DNA from: an uncultured Kiritimatiellota bacterium
GTDB taxonomy: Bacteria; Verrucomicrobiota; Kiritimatiellia; RFP12; UBA1067
NCBI GenBank assembly: GCA_934667425.1
Contig: CAKULV010000001.1
Span: 1 to 64,000 of the forward strand
DNA: 64,000 bases
Reading direction: 5' to 3'
The stretch's first letter is position 1; each line of letters begins with the position of its first letter. Under the pieces are notes generated by a model that did not search any database, was not told the DNA's origin, and saw only the letters and a program-made list of their open reading frames with translations. Of this stretch, positions 25,902 to 35,053 are shown one piece after another. The position numbers were made by a program, and so were the translations under genes.

Positions 25902-28046
25902 ATGAAAGCCCTCGCCTTTCTCCTTGCCGTCGCGCCGTCTCTCGCTTTTGCGGCGCCGCTGAAGCCGGGCGACGAGATCGACGTCCCCCGCGCGTCCGGC
26001 CAGGCGCTGTCCATCCGCGTGGGCGCGCGCGAGCTCTCCCCGCTCGGCCCGCCCGCCTTCATCGCCTACGTGGGCGACGTGGCGGCGGCGACGGTCATCG
26101 ACGGAGGCGACGAGGGGCTTTTCGTCCAGCTCTTCGAAGGGTTCTTCGCCGGGAACACGCGCTGTGTCCACCAGACCGTCTCGCGCGATGCCGTGCGCCC
26201 GGCCGCCGCGCCCGCCCAGGCGCCGCGCGCCGCCGTGCCGCGCGTGGACGTCCTCGTCGCCTACGACCAGGGGGCGCGCGCGTTCGCGGAGACGGACGGC
26301 GGCGGCCTCACGAACTTCGCCCTCGCCGCCGTGGCGAAGATGAACGCCGTGCTGGCCAACACCGGGATCGACGCGGCGTTCCGCTACTGCCTCGTCGGCG
26401 TGACGGCGATTGACGCGTCCGCGGTCAACGTCAAGGAAGCGCTGGACAAGGCCTCGGCGAGGAATCCCCTGCCCGAATGGGCGCCGATCCGGGCGGCGCG
26501 CGACCGCGTCGGGGCCGACGTCGTCGCCGTTCTCGTCAACCTCGGCGGCGAGGGCGCGGTCACCGGCGCCGCGCACGGCCTCCGGCAGACGGGCGAGAGC
26601 CCGGACATCGACCCCTACTTCGTGGTCCACGCGGACAGGGCGTACTGCGCCTGCTCGGTCCATGGCGTCTTCAATGGGCAGTCGATGACGCACGAGGTCG
26701 GCCACCTCCTTGGCGCGGGCCACGCGACGGCGCTCGTCGGCTCGCATCAGGACAAGCGCGGGCCGCAGCTCTACAAGGATTCGAGCGGACACTACTTCAC
26801 GGGCGAGGAAGACAGCCAACGCTACTACACGATCATGTCCTACCGCTCCGACGGCTCCGACCTGGTCTACGTGTCCGCCCCGTTCTTCTCGTCCCCCAAA
26901 TACTCCTTCAAGGGGACGGTCGTCGGCGACGGGCTTCACGACAACACGGCGACGCTCGAGCGCACGGGGCCGCATGCCGCGCGCTGGCGTCCGGCGACCC
27001 TTCCGGCGCGCGGCGAGATCACGTTCGCGCCGGGCGCGCGGACGCATTTCGCCGCGTCCGTGCGCGTCTCCCTGTCGGTCGGCGGCGATGCGGCGGCGGA
27101 GATCCGCTACACGACGGACGGCTCGACGCCGACCCTGGACTCGCCGCGCTATGCCGCGCCGCTCGTCTTCCGCGAGACGACGACGCTGAAGGCCGCCGCC
27201 CTCGTCGACGGCGTGTTCGCGCCCGTCTACACGGCGGAGTACGTGCGCGACGGCTTCGGCGCGGCGATCGGCGCGGCGGACGTCGCCTGGACGACGAGTC
27301 CCGACTTCCCGTGGACGGTGGATGCCTCGGACGCGGACGGCGCCGTGCGCAGCGGCGACGGCGGCGCGCTCTATTCGCCGCCGTCGGAGCTGTGGACGAC
27401 GCTCGCGGGCCCGGCGACCGTCCGCTTCCGCTATCGCACGCAGTGCCTCGACGACTACGCGACGTTCCGCGTGTCCGTCGACGGCGCGGCGCTGTTCGAG
27501 CCGGAGAAGGAGACGATCTACCAGCCCGCGTGGCGGGATGTCGAGCTGGCGATCCCCGAAGGCGCGCACGAGCTGCGCTTCCGCTTCGCGCTTGAGGACG
27601 GCGGACGCTGGCCGGAGGACAGCCTGGACGTCGAATACAACGGCGTCTGGCTGACGGGGCTGGAGATCTCCGGCGCGCCGCGTCCGCCCGAGACGGACAC
27701 GCCAGTCCGCGTGCCCCATGCCTGGCTCGACCAGTATCCCGACCTCCTCGGCGCGGCGGGCGGCGACTACGACGCGGCGGCGAGGAGCGTCGGCGCGAAC
27801 GGCCTCGCGCTCTGGGAGTCGTATCTCGCGGGGCTTGTCCCGACGGACGCGCAGTCGACGTTCCGCGCGCTCATCGCGATGCGGGACGGCGAGCCCGTCG
27901 TCACGTGGACGCCAGACATGGGCGACGCGCGCGTCTACACGGTCTACGGCGCGCGGAACCTCGGCGAGGCGTGGCAGCAGGTGACGGACGCGCCCCGGGA
28001 CTTCCGCTTCTTCCGCGTGACCGTCGCGCTCCCGCCGTATCCCTGA
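25902..28046 (+). CDS. Secreted zinc metallopeptidase, reprolysin-like, with CHB_HEX_C domain
   Basis: A predicted exported 714-residue protease. The signal peptide is MKALAFLLAVAPSLAFA, followed by a propeptide-like region to about residue 100. The catalytic domain contains the metzincin zinc motif HEVGHLLGAGH (H264, E265, H268, H274) and a Met-turn YTIMSY near residue 312, as in reprolysin-type (M12B-like) enzymes. A chitobiase C-terminal-like segment follows (IRYTTDGSTPTLDSPRYAAP, about residues 400-450), then a jelly-roll-like domain. GC content is very high. The substrate is unknown; degradation of host or dietary protein is plausible. Confidence 0.78.
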   Translation: MKALAFLLAVAPSLAFAAPLKPGDEIDVPRASGQALSIRVGARELSPLGPPAFIAYVGDVAAATVIDGGDEGLFVQLFEGFFAGNTRCVHQTVSRDAVRPAAAPAQAPRAAVPRVDVLVAYDQGARAFAETDGGGLTNFALAAVAKMNAVLANTGIDAAFRYCLVGVTAIDASAVNVKEALDKASARNPLPEWAPIRAARDRVGADVVAVLVNLGGEGAVTGAAHGLRQTGESPDIDPYFVVHADRAYCACSVHGVFNGQSMTHEVGHLLGAGHATALVGSHQDKRGPQLYKDSSGHYFTGEEDSQRYYTIMSYRSDGSDLVYVSAPFFSSPKYSFKGTVVGDGLHDNTATLERTGPHAARWRPATLPARGEITFAPGARTHFAASVRVSLSVGGDAAAEIRYTTDGSTPTLDSPRYAAPLVFRETTTLKAAALVDGVFAPVYTAEYVRDGFGAAIGAADVAWTTSPDFPWTVDASDADGAVRSGDGGALYSPPSELWTTLAGPATVRFRYRTQCLDDYATFRVSVDGAALFEPEKETIYQPAWRDVELAIPEGAHELRFRFALEDGGRWPEDSLDVEYNGVWLTGLEISGAPRPPETDTPVRVPHAWLDQYPDLLGAAGGDYDAAARSVGANGLALWESYLAGLVPTDAQSTFRALIAMRDGEPVVTWTPDMGDARVYTVYGARNLGEAWQQVTDAPRDFRFFRVTVALPPYP

Positions 28047-28159
28047 CATGAGGGACGCTAACGTGATGGGCGCAACTACCTTGACGCCGCCAAGCTTTCG
28101 CTCAAGCGCCGCATCTGCCGCTGTCGCGCCCTTCGCGTATTTCCGTATTGCCGCCGGAT

Positions 28160-28594
28160 CTATTTGCGGCTTTTTCTGTCGCCTCTGTCAGGCTCTTTCA
28201 GCGTAGCGCACAGCACCCCCTGGAATCGTGGCTCGTAGCCGTCGCCATCTTCCGACATCTCGGCGAGGATGCATCCCGTCCCTTCCTCATAGTATTCCCA
28301 ATGCTCGTCGTCGGTCTTGTACAGTACGCCCCGTGCGCTCATCACCTGCCAGGCGACGAACCGGCGGCCGTCTGGCGTTTTGACGCGAACCTTGAGTTTT
28401 GTCTTGAACGGCAGCCTCACGCCGGTTGGCGCAACGAAGGTCGTCTCGTGCTCTTCGCGACCATAGTCTACATGGAGGTACGTTCCCTCTTCACTTACGA
28501 AGCGTACGCTCCTGATTGGCGAGAAAGTCCACGTGGCGCATCCGGCCACGAAGATGGCCGCAGCGCCGATTAGACCGAGTAGGACGGATTTCAT
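28160..28594 (-). CDS. Small lipoprotein of unknown function
   Basis: A 144-residue protein with a lipoprotein signal peptide and lipobox IFVAGC, so it should be membrane-anchored and face the periplasm. The remainder is beta-rich and charged, with no recognised domain. MKSVLLG at 28594 is preferred to the ATG nine bases upstream because it gives a standard signal peptide; both are possible. It has its own extended -10 promoter (minus strand, 28642-28634). It lies convergent with the metallopeptidase and shows no functional link to it. Confidence 0.65.
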   Translation of the reverse strand: MKSVLLGLIGAAAIFVAGCATWTFSPIRSVRFVSEEGTYLHVDYGREEHETTFVAPTGVRLPFKTKLKVRVKTPDGRRFVAWQVMSARGVLYKTDDEHWEYYEEGTGCILAEMSEDGDGYEPRFQGVLCATLKEPDRGDRKSRK

Positions 28595-28633
28595 GTCTTG
28601 CATAATGTCTTGCGTTGCCTAAAAACAGGCTAA

Positions 28634-28642
28634 ATGATACCA
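28634..28642 (-). promoter_or_regulatory. Extended -10 promoter of the lipoprotein gene
   Basis: Minus-strand TGGTATCAT, about 33 bases of leader before the start codon region. Confidence 0.5.
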
Positions 28643-28709
28643 TAGGATGGCGGCAAGGTGCAAGAGCCGCGCCCAGAATTCTTGGCTCGGAAAATTCTGG
28701 TATGTGGAT

Positions 28710-28739
28710 TTGACGGGAGAAAAAAAAAACAGATATAAT
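28710..28739 (+). promoter_or_regulatory. A10-spacer promoter, copy 2
   Basis: TTGACG (28710-28715), an 18-bp spacer GGAG + ten A + CAGA, and TATAAT (28734-28739). The downstream leader (TTGCCGTCGTTTTTAAC...) closely resembles that of copy 3. Confidence 0.8.
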
Positions 28740-28787
28740 TGCCGTCGTTTTTAACTATAACTATCCTAACAAATCAGGAGAGATGCC

Positions 28788-31373
28788 ATGATGCGACAGG
28801 TGGGGAAAGCGTTCGACGGAAAGCCATATGCGAGAAATCCGCGCATGCGGCTTGACGAGGCAGTGGTCATCTTGCGCCGTGCGGCGCTGACTTTCGGATT
28901 GCTTGCGGGGGGCAGCTTTGCCTGCTGCGAAGTCTCGGCCAGGACGATTGCCTGGTACCGCTTTGAGGAGGCGACGACGGGTGTGACGACGCAGGAGACG
29001 GTCTTCACGAACACCGTCGACGCTGCGAAATACCCGGCCTACCCAGCCGTCTGCGCATTCGAGAAAAATGGGCAGTTCGCGAAGGAGGGCCTTTCGCATG
29101 ACGCCGCGCACATGCCGGTCTGCACGAACGCCTTTCCGTCGGCCCTCGCGCTCGTCGACCCGAACGACACGTGCAGGGAATACGCGAACAACGGCGCCGT
29201 CGCGATCAACGTCCACAAGGTCAATGACAATCTCAACCCGGTCGGCGCCGTCCTGATTGACGACCACGAGGACTTGCGCCTCCAGAACGGGACAATCGAG
29301 TTCTTCGCGCGCCTCCCGGACACCACCAAGGGCTTCAGATGCCTTTTCTCGCGCTGCGGCCGCGCCTACAAGGACGCCCAGACGGCCTTCAACCTCAAAG
29401 GAGACCTCTTGGGCAACGGGTCCATGTTTTTGAGCCTCAAAGTCGCGACGATTGACGGCGAGCCGCTTTTCGATCCGGCGGGTTCGGTGATAAACGGCAG
29501 TATGAAAGAAGTCACAACAACGCGGCTGGAGAACATGGACAATGACCGCTGGCGCCATGTGGCGATCGTGATCGACGGGAACGCCTCGCCCAAGACGGTC
29601 AGCCTGTACCTGGACTACGAGAAGCTGGGCGCGGTCGAGTACAGCGGCGACATCCTCTACGAGACGGGGTTCCCGTTCGCGTTTGGCGCGCATCCGCAGT
29701 GCTATTACTACGGCGCGGCCGAGCTGATCGACGAGGTGCGCTTTTCCGACGAGGCGCTTGCGCCGGAACAGATGCTGGGCTACAAGGCCAAGTCTCCGAT
29801 AGACGACGTCGGGCTATCGACGCTTTTCCATTTCCCGTTTGAGGGGGCGAACGAGACGGTGACGCTGGGCGCGGCGGACATGCAGAACGCGATTTCCTTC
29901 TGTCCGTTCCTTCAGAACGCGGCGGTCAATTCCGCCTACTCGCGGGTGAACGCGGCCTTCCGCGCCCCGCCGAAGGCCGCGTCGCCCTACGACCCGCAAG
30001 CCGACCGGACGGAAGTCCCGGCCGCCGTGACGCGCGCGAGCCTGCGCAGCCGCGCGCTCAACGAGAATCTCTCGTCGCTTCATGCGGTGACGAACGGCAC
30101 GGGCGAGGGCTTCCTGCGCGCCGTCGTCCTGCCGGACAGCATCACGGCGGCGGACCTCTTCGGCGAGAGCTGCACGGTCGAATGCTTCGCGCGGCTGCCG
30201 AGCCGGGGCTTCCTGACGGGAACGGAACAGACGCACCTGCTCTGCCTGTGGCGGGGCTTTCAGGTCCTGGTCATCGGCAACGAGGCGAGCTGGAACTACG
30301 GGTACGTCCAGTTCGCGGTCGGCAAGACGAATCTGAAGAGTTCCGACGGGCAGACGGCCTGGGTCAAGCATCTTGCGGACGACCGCTGGCATCACCTGGC
30401 GCTTGTCTATGACAAGGAAAACAACCGTGCCGACGCCTACATCGACTATTCGTGGGTCGCCGGGGCGGAATCGCCGTCGCTTGAATTCGAGACGCACACT
30501 TCCTACTACAACGGCTTCATGATCGGCGGCACGTACTGGAATGCGCACCGGACGGGGAGCATGTGGATCGACGACGTGCGGGTCTCGCGCGGGGCGTTGC
30601 GTCCGCACCGGTTCCTGACGACGAAGGCCCTGGAGGGCGGCCTGCTGGCTCGCGCGTCGTTCGATAACGACCTCGTGATGACGCCGTACACGAACTTCTT
30701 CGGCGCGGCGGGGGAGGCCCTCGCGTTCGTCGCGGGCGCGAAGGCGCCGTCCTTCTCGTCGGCGCGCCTGGCGCGCACGTTCACGGAAGGCCCTGAAGGG
30801 AAGGTGCTGGTCGAGCGCAACCGCCGCTCGCTGGCCTTTGACGGCGGGATGGTCCGCTACCGCGATCGCGGGCTCCTGGCGGATTCCGACGCGTTCACGG
30901 TCGAGTTCCTGATGCGGTGCCCGTCGTCCGCGGCCGGCGCCGGCATCGCGCGCGTGAACCGCGGCTCGTCGGAAGCCGTCACGGCGGACGTGACGTGGGC
31001 GCTCTCGTTTGCAGACGCGGCGGGGCGTCTCGCGCTCAAGGTCGACACGGACGCGGCGGCCGGGCAGGCGCACGCCTTTGACGGCGCGTCCTTCGCGGAC
31101 GGCGTCTGGCACCATGTCGGCATCCAGTTCGCGCCCGCCGGCGCGGACACGGCGGTCCGCCTCTACCGCGACGCAGAGTTGGTCGGATCCTGGAACGCGA
31201 CGGGGCGGCTGCGCACCGCGCCGCGCCTCATGAACTTCATGCTGGGCGCGGGCGAGGACCCGGCGGCCGGATTCGTCGGGCACATCGACGAGCTGCGGGT
31301 CTCGCCGGGCCTCGTCGATCCCGGAAAGTTCATGACGCCCGTGCGGAGGGGCCACGTCCTCGTCATCCGCTGA
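28788..31373 (+). CDS. LamG/concanavalin-A-like repeat surface protein
   Basis: An exported 861-residue protein built of about three LamG-like beta-sandwich modules: roughly residues 150-340 (DRWRHVAIVIDGNASPKTVS), 430-610 (DDRWHHLALVYDKENNRADA) and 690-850 (DGVWHHVGIQFAPAGADTAV). The signal peptide is unusually long: the N-terminal extension MMRQVGKAFDGKP... precedes the hydrophobic core (ALTFGLLAGGSFACC). Such modules usually bind glycans or proteins; no catalytic residues are seen. The chain ends in GHVLVIR, similar to the ends of two other exported proteins here. Expression runs from the A10-spacer promoter. The DUF4838 gene follows 39 bases later and may be co-transcribed. Confidence 0.75.
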   Translation: MMRQVGKAFDGKPYARNPRMRLDEAVVILRRAALTFGLLAGGSFACCEVSARTIAWYRFEEATTGVTTQETVFTNTVDAAKYPAYPAVCAFEKNGQFAKEGLSHDAAHMPVCTNAFPSALALVDPNDTCREYANNGAVAINVHKVNDNLNPVGAVLIDDHEDLRLQNGTIEFFARLPDTTKGFRCLFSRCGRAYKDAQTAFNLKGDLLGNGSMFLSLKVATIDGEPLFDPAGSVINGSMKEVTTTRLENMDNDRWRHVAIVIDGNASPKTVSLYLDYEKLGAVEYSGDILYETGFPFAFGAHPQCYYYGAAELIDEVRFSDEALAPEQMLGYKAKSPIDDVGLSTLFHFPFEGANETVTLGAADMQNAISFCPFLQNAAVNSAYSRVNAAFRAPPKAASPYDPQADRTEVPAAVTRASLRSRALNENLSSLHAVTNGTGEGFLRAVVLPDSITAADLFGESCTVECFARLPSRGFLTGTEQTHLLCLWRGFQVLVIGNEASWNYGYVQFAVGKTNLKSSDGQTAWVKHLADDRWHHLALVYDKENNRADAYIDYSWVAGAESPSLEFETHTSYYNGFMIGGTYWNAHRTGSMWIDDVRVSRGALRPHRFLTTKALEGGLLARASFDNDLVMTPYTNFFGAAGEALAFVAGAKAPSFSSARLARTFTEGPEGKVLVERNRRSLAFDGGMVRYRDRGLLADSDAFTVEFLMRCPSSAAGAGIARVNRGSSEAVTADVTWALSFADAAGRLALKVDTDAAAGQAHAFDGASFADGVWHHVGIQFAPAGADTAVRLYRDAELVGSWNATGRLRTAPRLMNFMLGAGEDPAAGFVGHIDELRVSPGLVDPGKFMTPVRRGHVLVIR

Positions 31374-31412
31374 TCGGACGGGGCCGCGTTGGGAGATGAA
31401 ACAGGTTTGGAA

Positions 31413-33491
31413 ATGAGAAAGACGATGAAGACGATGAACGTGAAGAGTCTGCTGCCGGCGGCTGTCCTGGCTTCTGCCCTGGGACTGACGGGGACCGCGT
31501 GGGCCGCGCCCTTCGCCGTGGACAACCGCCTTGCGGAAGACAAGGCCGTGGCGCTTGCGGCCAAGGACCTCGCGCGCGTCCTCGGCGAGGCCGAGGGGCG
31601 CGTTTCCCTCGTCACGGACGCACGGCTGGCGGATCAGGAATGGCGCGTGCGCCGCACGGGACGTGGCGAGATCGAGATCGCGGGCGCGAACGGCATGGGC
31701 GTCGTCTATGGCGTCTACTCGTTTCTCGAAGGGACCTTGGGCTGCCGCTGGTACGCGCCGGACTGCGAGGTGATCGCGTCCGACGCCGCGACGCGCTTCG
31801 CGGCGGTCGCGCAGAAGCCGGACGCGGCGGTCGTCGCGACGGGGCGCCCGGCCATCCTTTACCGCGAGATGTACGTCGGGCGCATCCCGGAGCCGCAGGC
31901 CCGGCCGCTTCAGGTCTGGCGGCTGCGCAACCGGGAGAGCCGCCGTGCCGCCTATAACTGCGAGCTCCTGCCCGGGAGCCCTCGGGAATGCCACTCGTTT
32001 GCCGACTACGCCGCCTACCTGAAGGAGCACGGCGGAAAGTTCTGCGGAAAGCACTTCTGCCTGACGGACGAGACGAACCGCCGGCTCGTCGCGGAGCGGA
32101 TGCTGGAATACATCCGCGCGGACCGCCTCCGCTGGGTGAATGAACCCGACTACCGGCTGCCGCGAATCTACGACCTCAGCCAGGACGACGGCGGAGAGGG
32201 CTTTGACTGCGACTGCGAAGGCTGCCGGGGGCTCTGCCGGGCGGCGGGCTCGTGGTCGGGCCCGAACATCGCGTTCGCCGACGCCGTCGCGCGGAAGGTC
32301 GCGGCCGTGTTCCCGGACGTGAAGGTGCGGACGTTTGCCTACTCGTACACGGAGCGCGCGCCGACAAACGACGTGGTCGCCTCGGACAGCCTCGTCATCC
32401 GCTATTGCCGGAGCTTCCTCTTCCAGCCGCTGACCGCGGGGACGGACAACGGGCGGTTCCTTGAGGCGTGGTCGCCGCATGTCCGCCACAAGCAGGTGTG
32501 GGGATACTGGCGCAGCTTCAGCGGCCCGCACGTGCCGTCGGTGAAGCCGCTGGACGAGATCGGGGAGGAGATGCGCTTCTGCCGCAGCCAGGGCGTCTGC
32601 GGCTATTTCGCGGAGGCCGAGGACCCGCAGGAGCGGTCGTTCTCCGAGCTGCAGCACTGGCTGTTCCTGAAGACGTCCGAAAGCCCGGACCTGGACGTCC
32701 GCCGCCTGGCGGAGGAGTTCTGCGCGGCGTACTACGGCCCTGCTGCGGCGCCCCTGCTGCGGCTTTACGACGCGATCGCCGCGAGCCAGCGGGAGGCGTT
32801 CGCGAAGATCGACCCGGGGTTCGTCCGCTCGCTCCGCTCGGGGAACCTGGCCATGTACACGCAGCGGAGCTACCTGACGAAGGAGCTGTTCGCGACGGCC
32901 GAGGCGCTGCTGGCGGAGGCGAAGGCGGCGGTCGGCGGCGATGCGGCGCGCGCGAAGCGCGTGGAAAAGGAGCGCGAGGTCTTCGCCCGTGCGCGGGCGG
33001 ACAGGTTCGAGAAGAAGGCCTGCCCTGCGGAGCTGGCGGGGCGCGACTACGAGGAATGGCAGGCGAAGTCGCTCCGGGAGGGGCCGGGCGTCGTCGTCGA
33101 GGACCCGGAGTCGGTGAGCGGCTTCGCGGTGACGTGCGACAAGGTCACGCACCGCCTGCCGTACGTGTGCGGCGTCTACGACCCGATCGCGAAGAAGACC
33201 GTCGAGATGAAGCTTGCCGCCGACCAGATTCCGCAGGACGAGAAATACCACCTCTACCGGCTGGGGCGCTGCCCGCTCATCTGCGAGTCGCGCGTCTACT
33301 ACGTCTGGTCGTGGGACTGGACGACCTGGCTGCCGGCGTTCACGCCCGCGCATGACGCGCGCGAGATCTGGCTTTCGGTCAAGCTGACGGGACCGACCTA
33401 CGTGAAGGGGTCGAAGAAGAAGGACGGCATCTTCGTCGAGCGGATGTTCGTGCTGCCGTGCGAAAGGGCGGAAGAGGGGAAAAGGCCATGA
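31413..33491 (+). CDS. Secreted DUF4838 protein, glycosidase-like
   Basis: A 692-residue exported protein. The signal peptide (MKSLLPAAVLASALGLTGTAWA-like region, residues about 8-30) is followed by a small alpha/beta domain like the N-terminal domain of GH20/GH67 enzymes (VYGVYSFLEGTLGCRWYAPD). The DUF4838 domain then contains the marker LSQDDGGEGFDCDCEGC and GYWRSFSGPHVPSVKP. Proteins of this family occur in polysaccharide-use loci and are thought to have a TIM-barrel, but I know of no established reaction. The start at 31413 is chosen because it directly leads into the signal peptide. Probably in one operon with the LamG protein. Confidence 0.7.
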   Translation: MRKTMKTMNVKSLLPAAVLASALGLTGTAWAAPFAVDNRLAEDKAVALAAKDLARVLGEAEGRVSLVTDARLADQEWRVRRTGRGEIEIAGANGMGVVYGVYSFLEGTLGCRWYAPDCEVIASDAATRFAAVAQKPDAAVVATGRPAILYREMYVGRIPEPQARPLQVWRLRNRESRRAAYNCELLPGSPRECHSFADYAAYLKEHGGKFCGKHFCLTDETNRRLVAERMLEYIRADRLRWVNEPDYRLPRIYDLSQDDGGEGFDCDCEGCRGLCRAAGSWSGPNIAFADAVARKVAAVFPDVKVRTFAYSYTERAPTNDVVASDSLVIRYCRSFLFQPLTAGTDNGRFLEAWSPHVRHKQVWGYWRSFSGPHVPSVKPLDEIGEEMRFCRSQGVCGYFAEAEDPQERSFSELQHWLFLKTSESPDLDVRRLAEEFCAAYYGPAAAPLLRLYDAIAASQREAFAKIDPGFVRSLRSGNLAMYTQRSYLTKELFATAEALLAEAKAAVGGDAARAKRVEKEREVFARARADRFEKKACPAELAGRDYEEWQAKSLREGPGVVVEDPESVSGFAVTCDKVTHRLPYVCGVYDPIAKKTVEMKLAADQIPQDEKYHLYRLGRCPLICESRVYYVWSWDWTTWLPAFTPAHDAREIWLSVKLTGPTYVKGSKKKDGIFVERMFVLPCERAEEGKRP

Positions 33492-33553
33492 ACCGACGGG
33501 AGTTCCCGGAGCGCCTCTTCACGCAGGCGAACATGCTCGTAGATCGGGCTTGA
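33488..33553 (+). pseudogene. Possible stub of a Tat-signal protein gene
   Basis: A 21-codon frame overlapping the DUF4838 stop reads MNRREFPERLFTQANMLVDR and then ends. MNRREF is a common start of Tat-exported sulfatases and oxidoreductases, so this may be the 5' stump of a deleted gene. Too short to be certain. Confidence 0.3.
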
Positions 33554-33587
33554 CGTTGAACGGCGTTCTGGTTGCCGTTGGGGTCAC

Positions 33588-33616
33588 TTGCGCAACGTGC
33601 GGTAAAATGGTATCAT
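33588..33616 (+). promoter_or_regulatory. rpmE promoter
   Basis: TTGCGC (33588-33593), 17-bp spacer, TGG-extended TATCAT (33611-33616). An AGAGGAA ribosome site precedes the ATG at 33650. Confidence 0.6.
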
Positions 33617-33649
33617 ACGCACACTATTTTTGAAAGGCAGAGGAAAAAG

Positions 33650-33862
33650 ATGAAAGAAGGAATCCATCCTACCTACGAAGACGCGACGATTACGTGCGCG
33701 TGCGGCAACGTCATTAAGACGCGTTCCACGAAGAAGGAAATGCAGGTCAACACCTGCTCCGCGTGCCATCCATACTTCACGGGCCAGAAGTCCATCGTCG
33801 ATACGGAAGGCCGCGTCGATACGTTCAAGAAGCGTTACGCGAAGTTCCGCAAGGATGCGTAA
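33650..33862 (+). CDS. rpmE: Ribosomal protein L31
   Basis: A 70-residue large-subunit ribosomal protein. The zinc-binding form is present: C16 and C18 (TCACGN) plus C36 and C39 (CSACHP), followed by the conserved PYFTGQKSIVDTEGRVDTFK block, which is characteristic of L31. A further in-frame start upstream would place the promoter inside the gene and was rejected. The prfA gene follows, an arrangement common in many bacteria. Confidence 0.93.
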   Translation: MKEGIHPTYEDATITCACGNVIKTRSTKKEMQVNTCSACHPYFTGQKSIVDTEGRVDTFKKRYAKFRKDA

Positions 33863-33946
33863 GCGGCCGCTGTCGCGGCTTGCGGTTCCACCCGGCATTT
33901 CGGGCGTGAGTGGCACCCGGGCGGTTCCGTCCGGGCGCTTCTGCTT

Positions 33947-35035
33947 ATGGTTGAGAAGCAACAGATAGCGAAGGTTTTGTCGCGGCTTTCCGAGACCGAG
34001 GCCGCCATGGGCGACCCTGCCGTCTTGGCGGATGCCAAGCGCTATCGAGAAACCGTCCGGGAGCATACTGCGCTCAAGAAGCTTGAATCTGCCGCAAAGC
34101 GGTATTTCAGGCTTCTTGACGACATTGACGGCGCAAAGGCCATGCTCGCCGACGCCTCCCTCGACGAGGAGCTGGCGGCCGAGGCCACGCATGAGGTCGA
34201 ACAGCTCTCGGCGAGAATCCCCGATGCCGAGCGCGATGTGCTCGCGGGGTTGCTTCCCCCAGATCCGCTTGAGGCAAGGAACGCATGCTTTGAGATCCGC
34301 GCCGGGACTGGCGGCGAAGAGGCCGCCCTGTTCGCGGGCGACCTGTTCCGCATGTACTCCAGATATTGCGAGGCGAAGGGTTGGCGAATCCGGGTGATGT
34401 CCGCCAACCAGACCTCCCTCGACGGGTACAAGGAAGTCATCTTTACGGTAGAGGGCGAGGGTGCCTACGGGCTGTTCCGCTTTGAAAGCGGCGGGCATCG
34501 CGTCCAGCGTGTCCCGGAGACCGAGGCGCAGGGGCGCATTCACACGAGCGCGGCGACCGTGGTCGTGTTCCCGGAGGCGGACGAGGAGGATGAGCTTGAG
34601 ATACCCGAGAAGGATATCAGGATAGATCTCTTCTGTGCAGGCGGAGCCGGCGGTCAGCATGTGAACAAGACGGAATCCGCAGTGCGCATGACGCACCTGC
34701 CCACCGGGCTTGTGGCGCAGTGCCAGGACGAACGTTCGCAGATCCGCAACCGCGAGAAATGCCTTGCCACCCTCAAGGCCCGGATACTTGATTTCAGAAG
34801 ACGCGAGGAAGAGGCGAAGCTCGGGGCGTCACGACTGTCGCTGCGCGGATCGGGAGACAGGTCGGAGCGGATCCGCACGTACAACTTCCCTCAGAATAGG
34901 CTTACGGATCATCGAGTGGATCTTACCTTGTATTCACTGGACCGGATCATAGAGGGCGATCTGGATCCGGTGCTTTCCGTCCTGCGGGAGAAGGATCTGT
35001 CCGAGCGGATTGCCGTTGGACTTGGGCGCATCTGA
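33947..35035 (+). CDS. prfA: Peptide chain release factor 1
   Basis: Terminates translation at UAA and UAG. The 362-residue protein has the peptidyl-hydrolysis GGQ motif (G235-G236-Q237, in GAGGQHVNKTES) and the stop-codon reading PxT tripeptide as P190-E-T192, which identifies RF1 rather than RF2. Length and the N-terminal coiled domain are normal. Only 84 bases separate it from rpmE, and those contain a GC-rich inverted repeat (CCCGG ... CCGGG) but no clear promoter. The usual prmC partner does not follow. Confidence 0.94.
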   Translation: MVEKQQIAKVLSRLSETEAAMGDPAVLADAKRYRETVREHTALKKLESAAKRYFRLLDDIDGAKAMLADASLDEELAAEATHEVEQLSARIPDAERDVLAGLLPPDPLEARNACFEIRAGTGGEEAALFAGDLFRMYSRYCEAKGWRIRVMSANQTSLDGYKEVIFTVEGEGAYGLFRFESGGHRVQRVPETEAQGRIHTSAATVVVFPEADEEDELEIPEKDIRIDLFCAGGAGGQHVNKTESAVRMTHLPTGLVAQCQDERSQIRNREKCLATLKARILDFRRREEEAKLGASRLSLRGSGDRSERIRTYNFPQNRLTDHRVDLTLYSLDRIIEGDLDPVLSVLREKDLSERIAVGLGRI

Positions 35036-35053
35036 CGGGGCGGGCATCGGAGA

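Noticed and set aside
25887..33491. Very long open frames on the minus strand opposite the metallopeptidase, LamG and DUF4838 genes (up to 1,179 codons)
   Set aside because: They are mirror images of GC-rich coding sequence, consist mostly of R, A, V, H and D without domains, and oppose genes with signal peptides and catalytic motifs.
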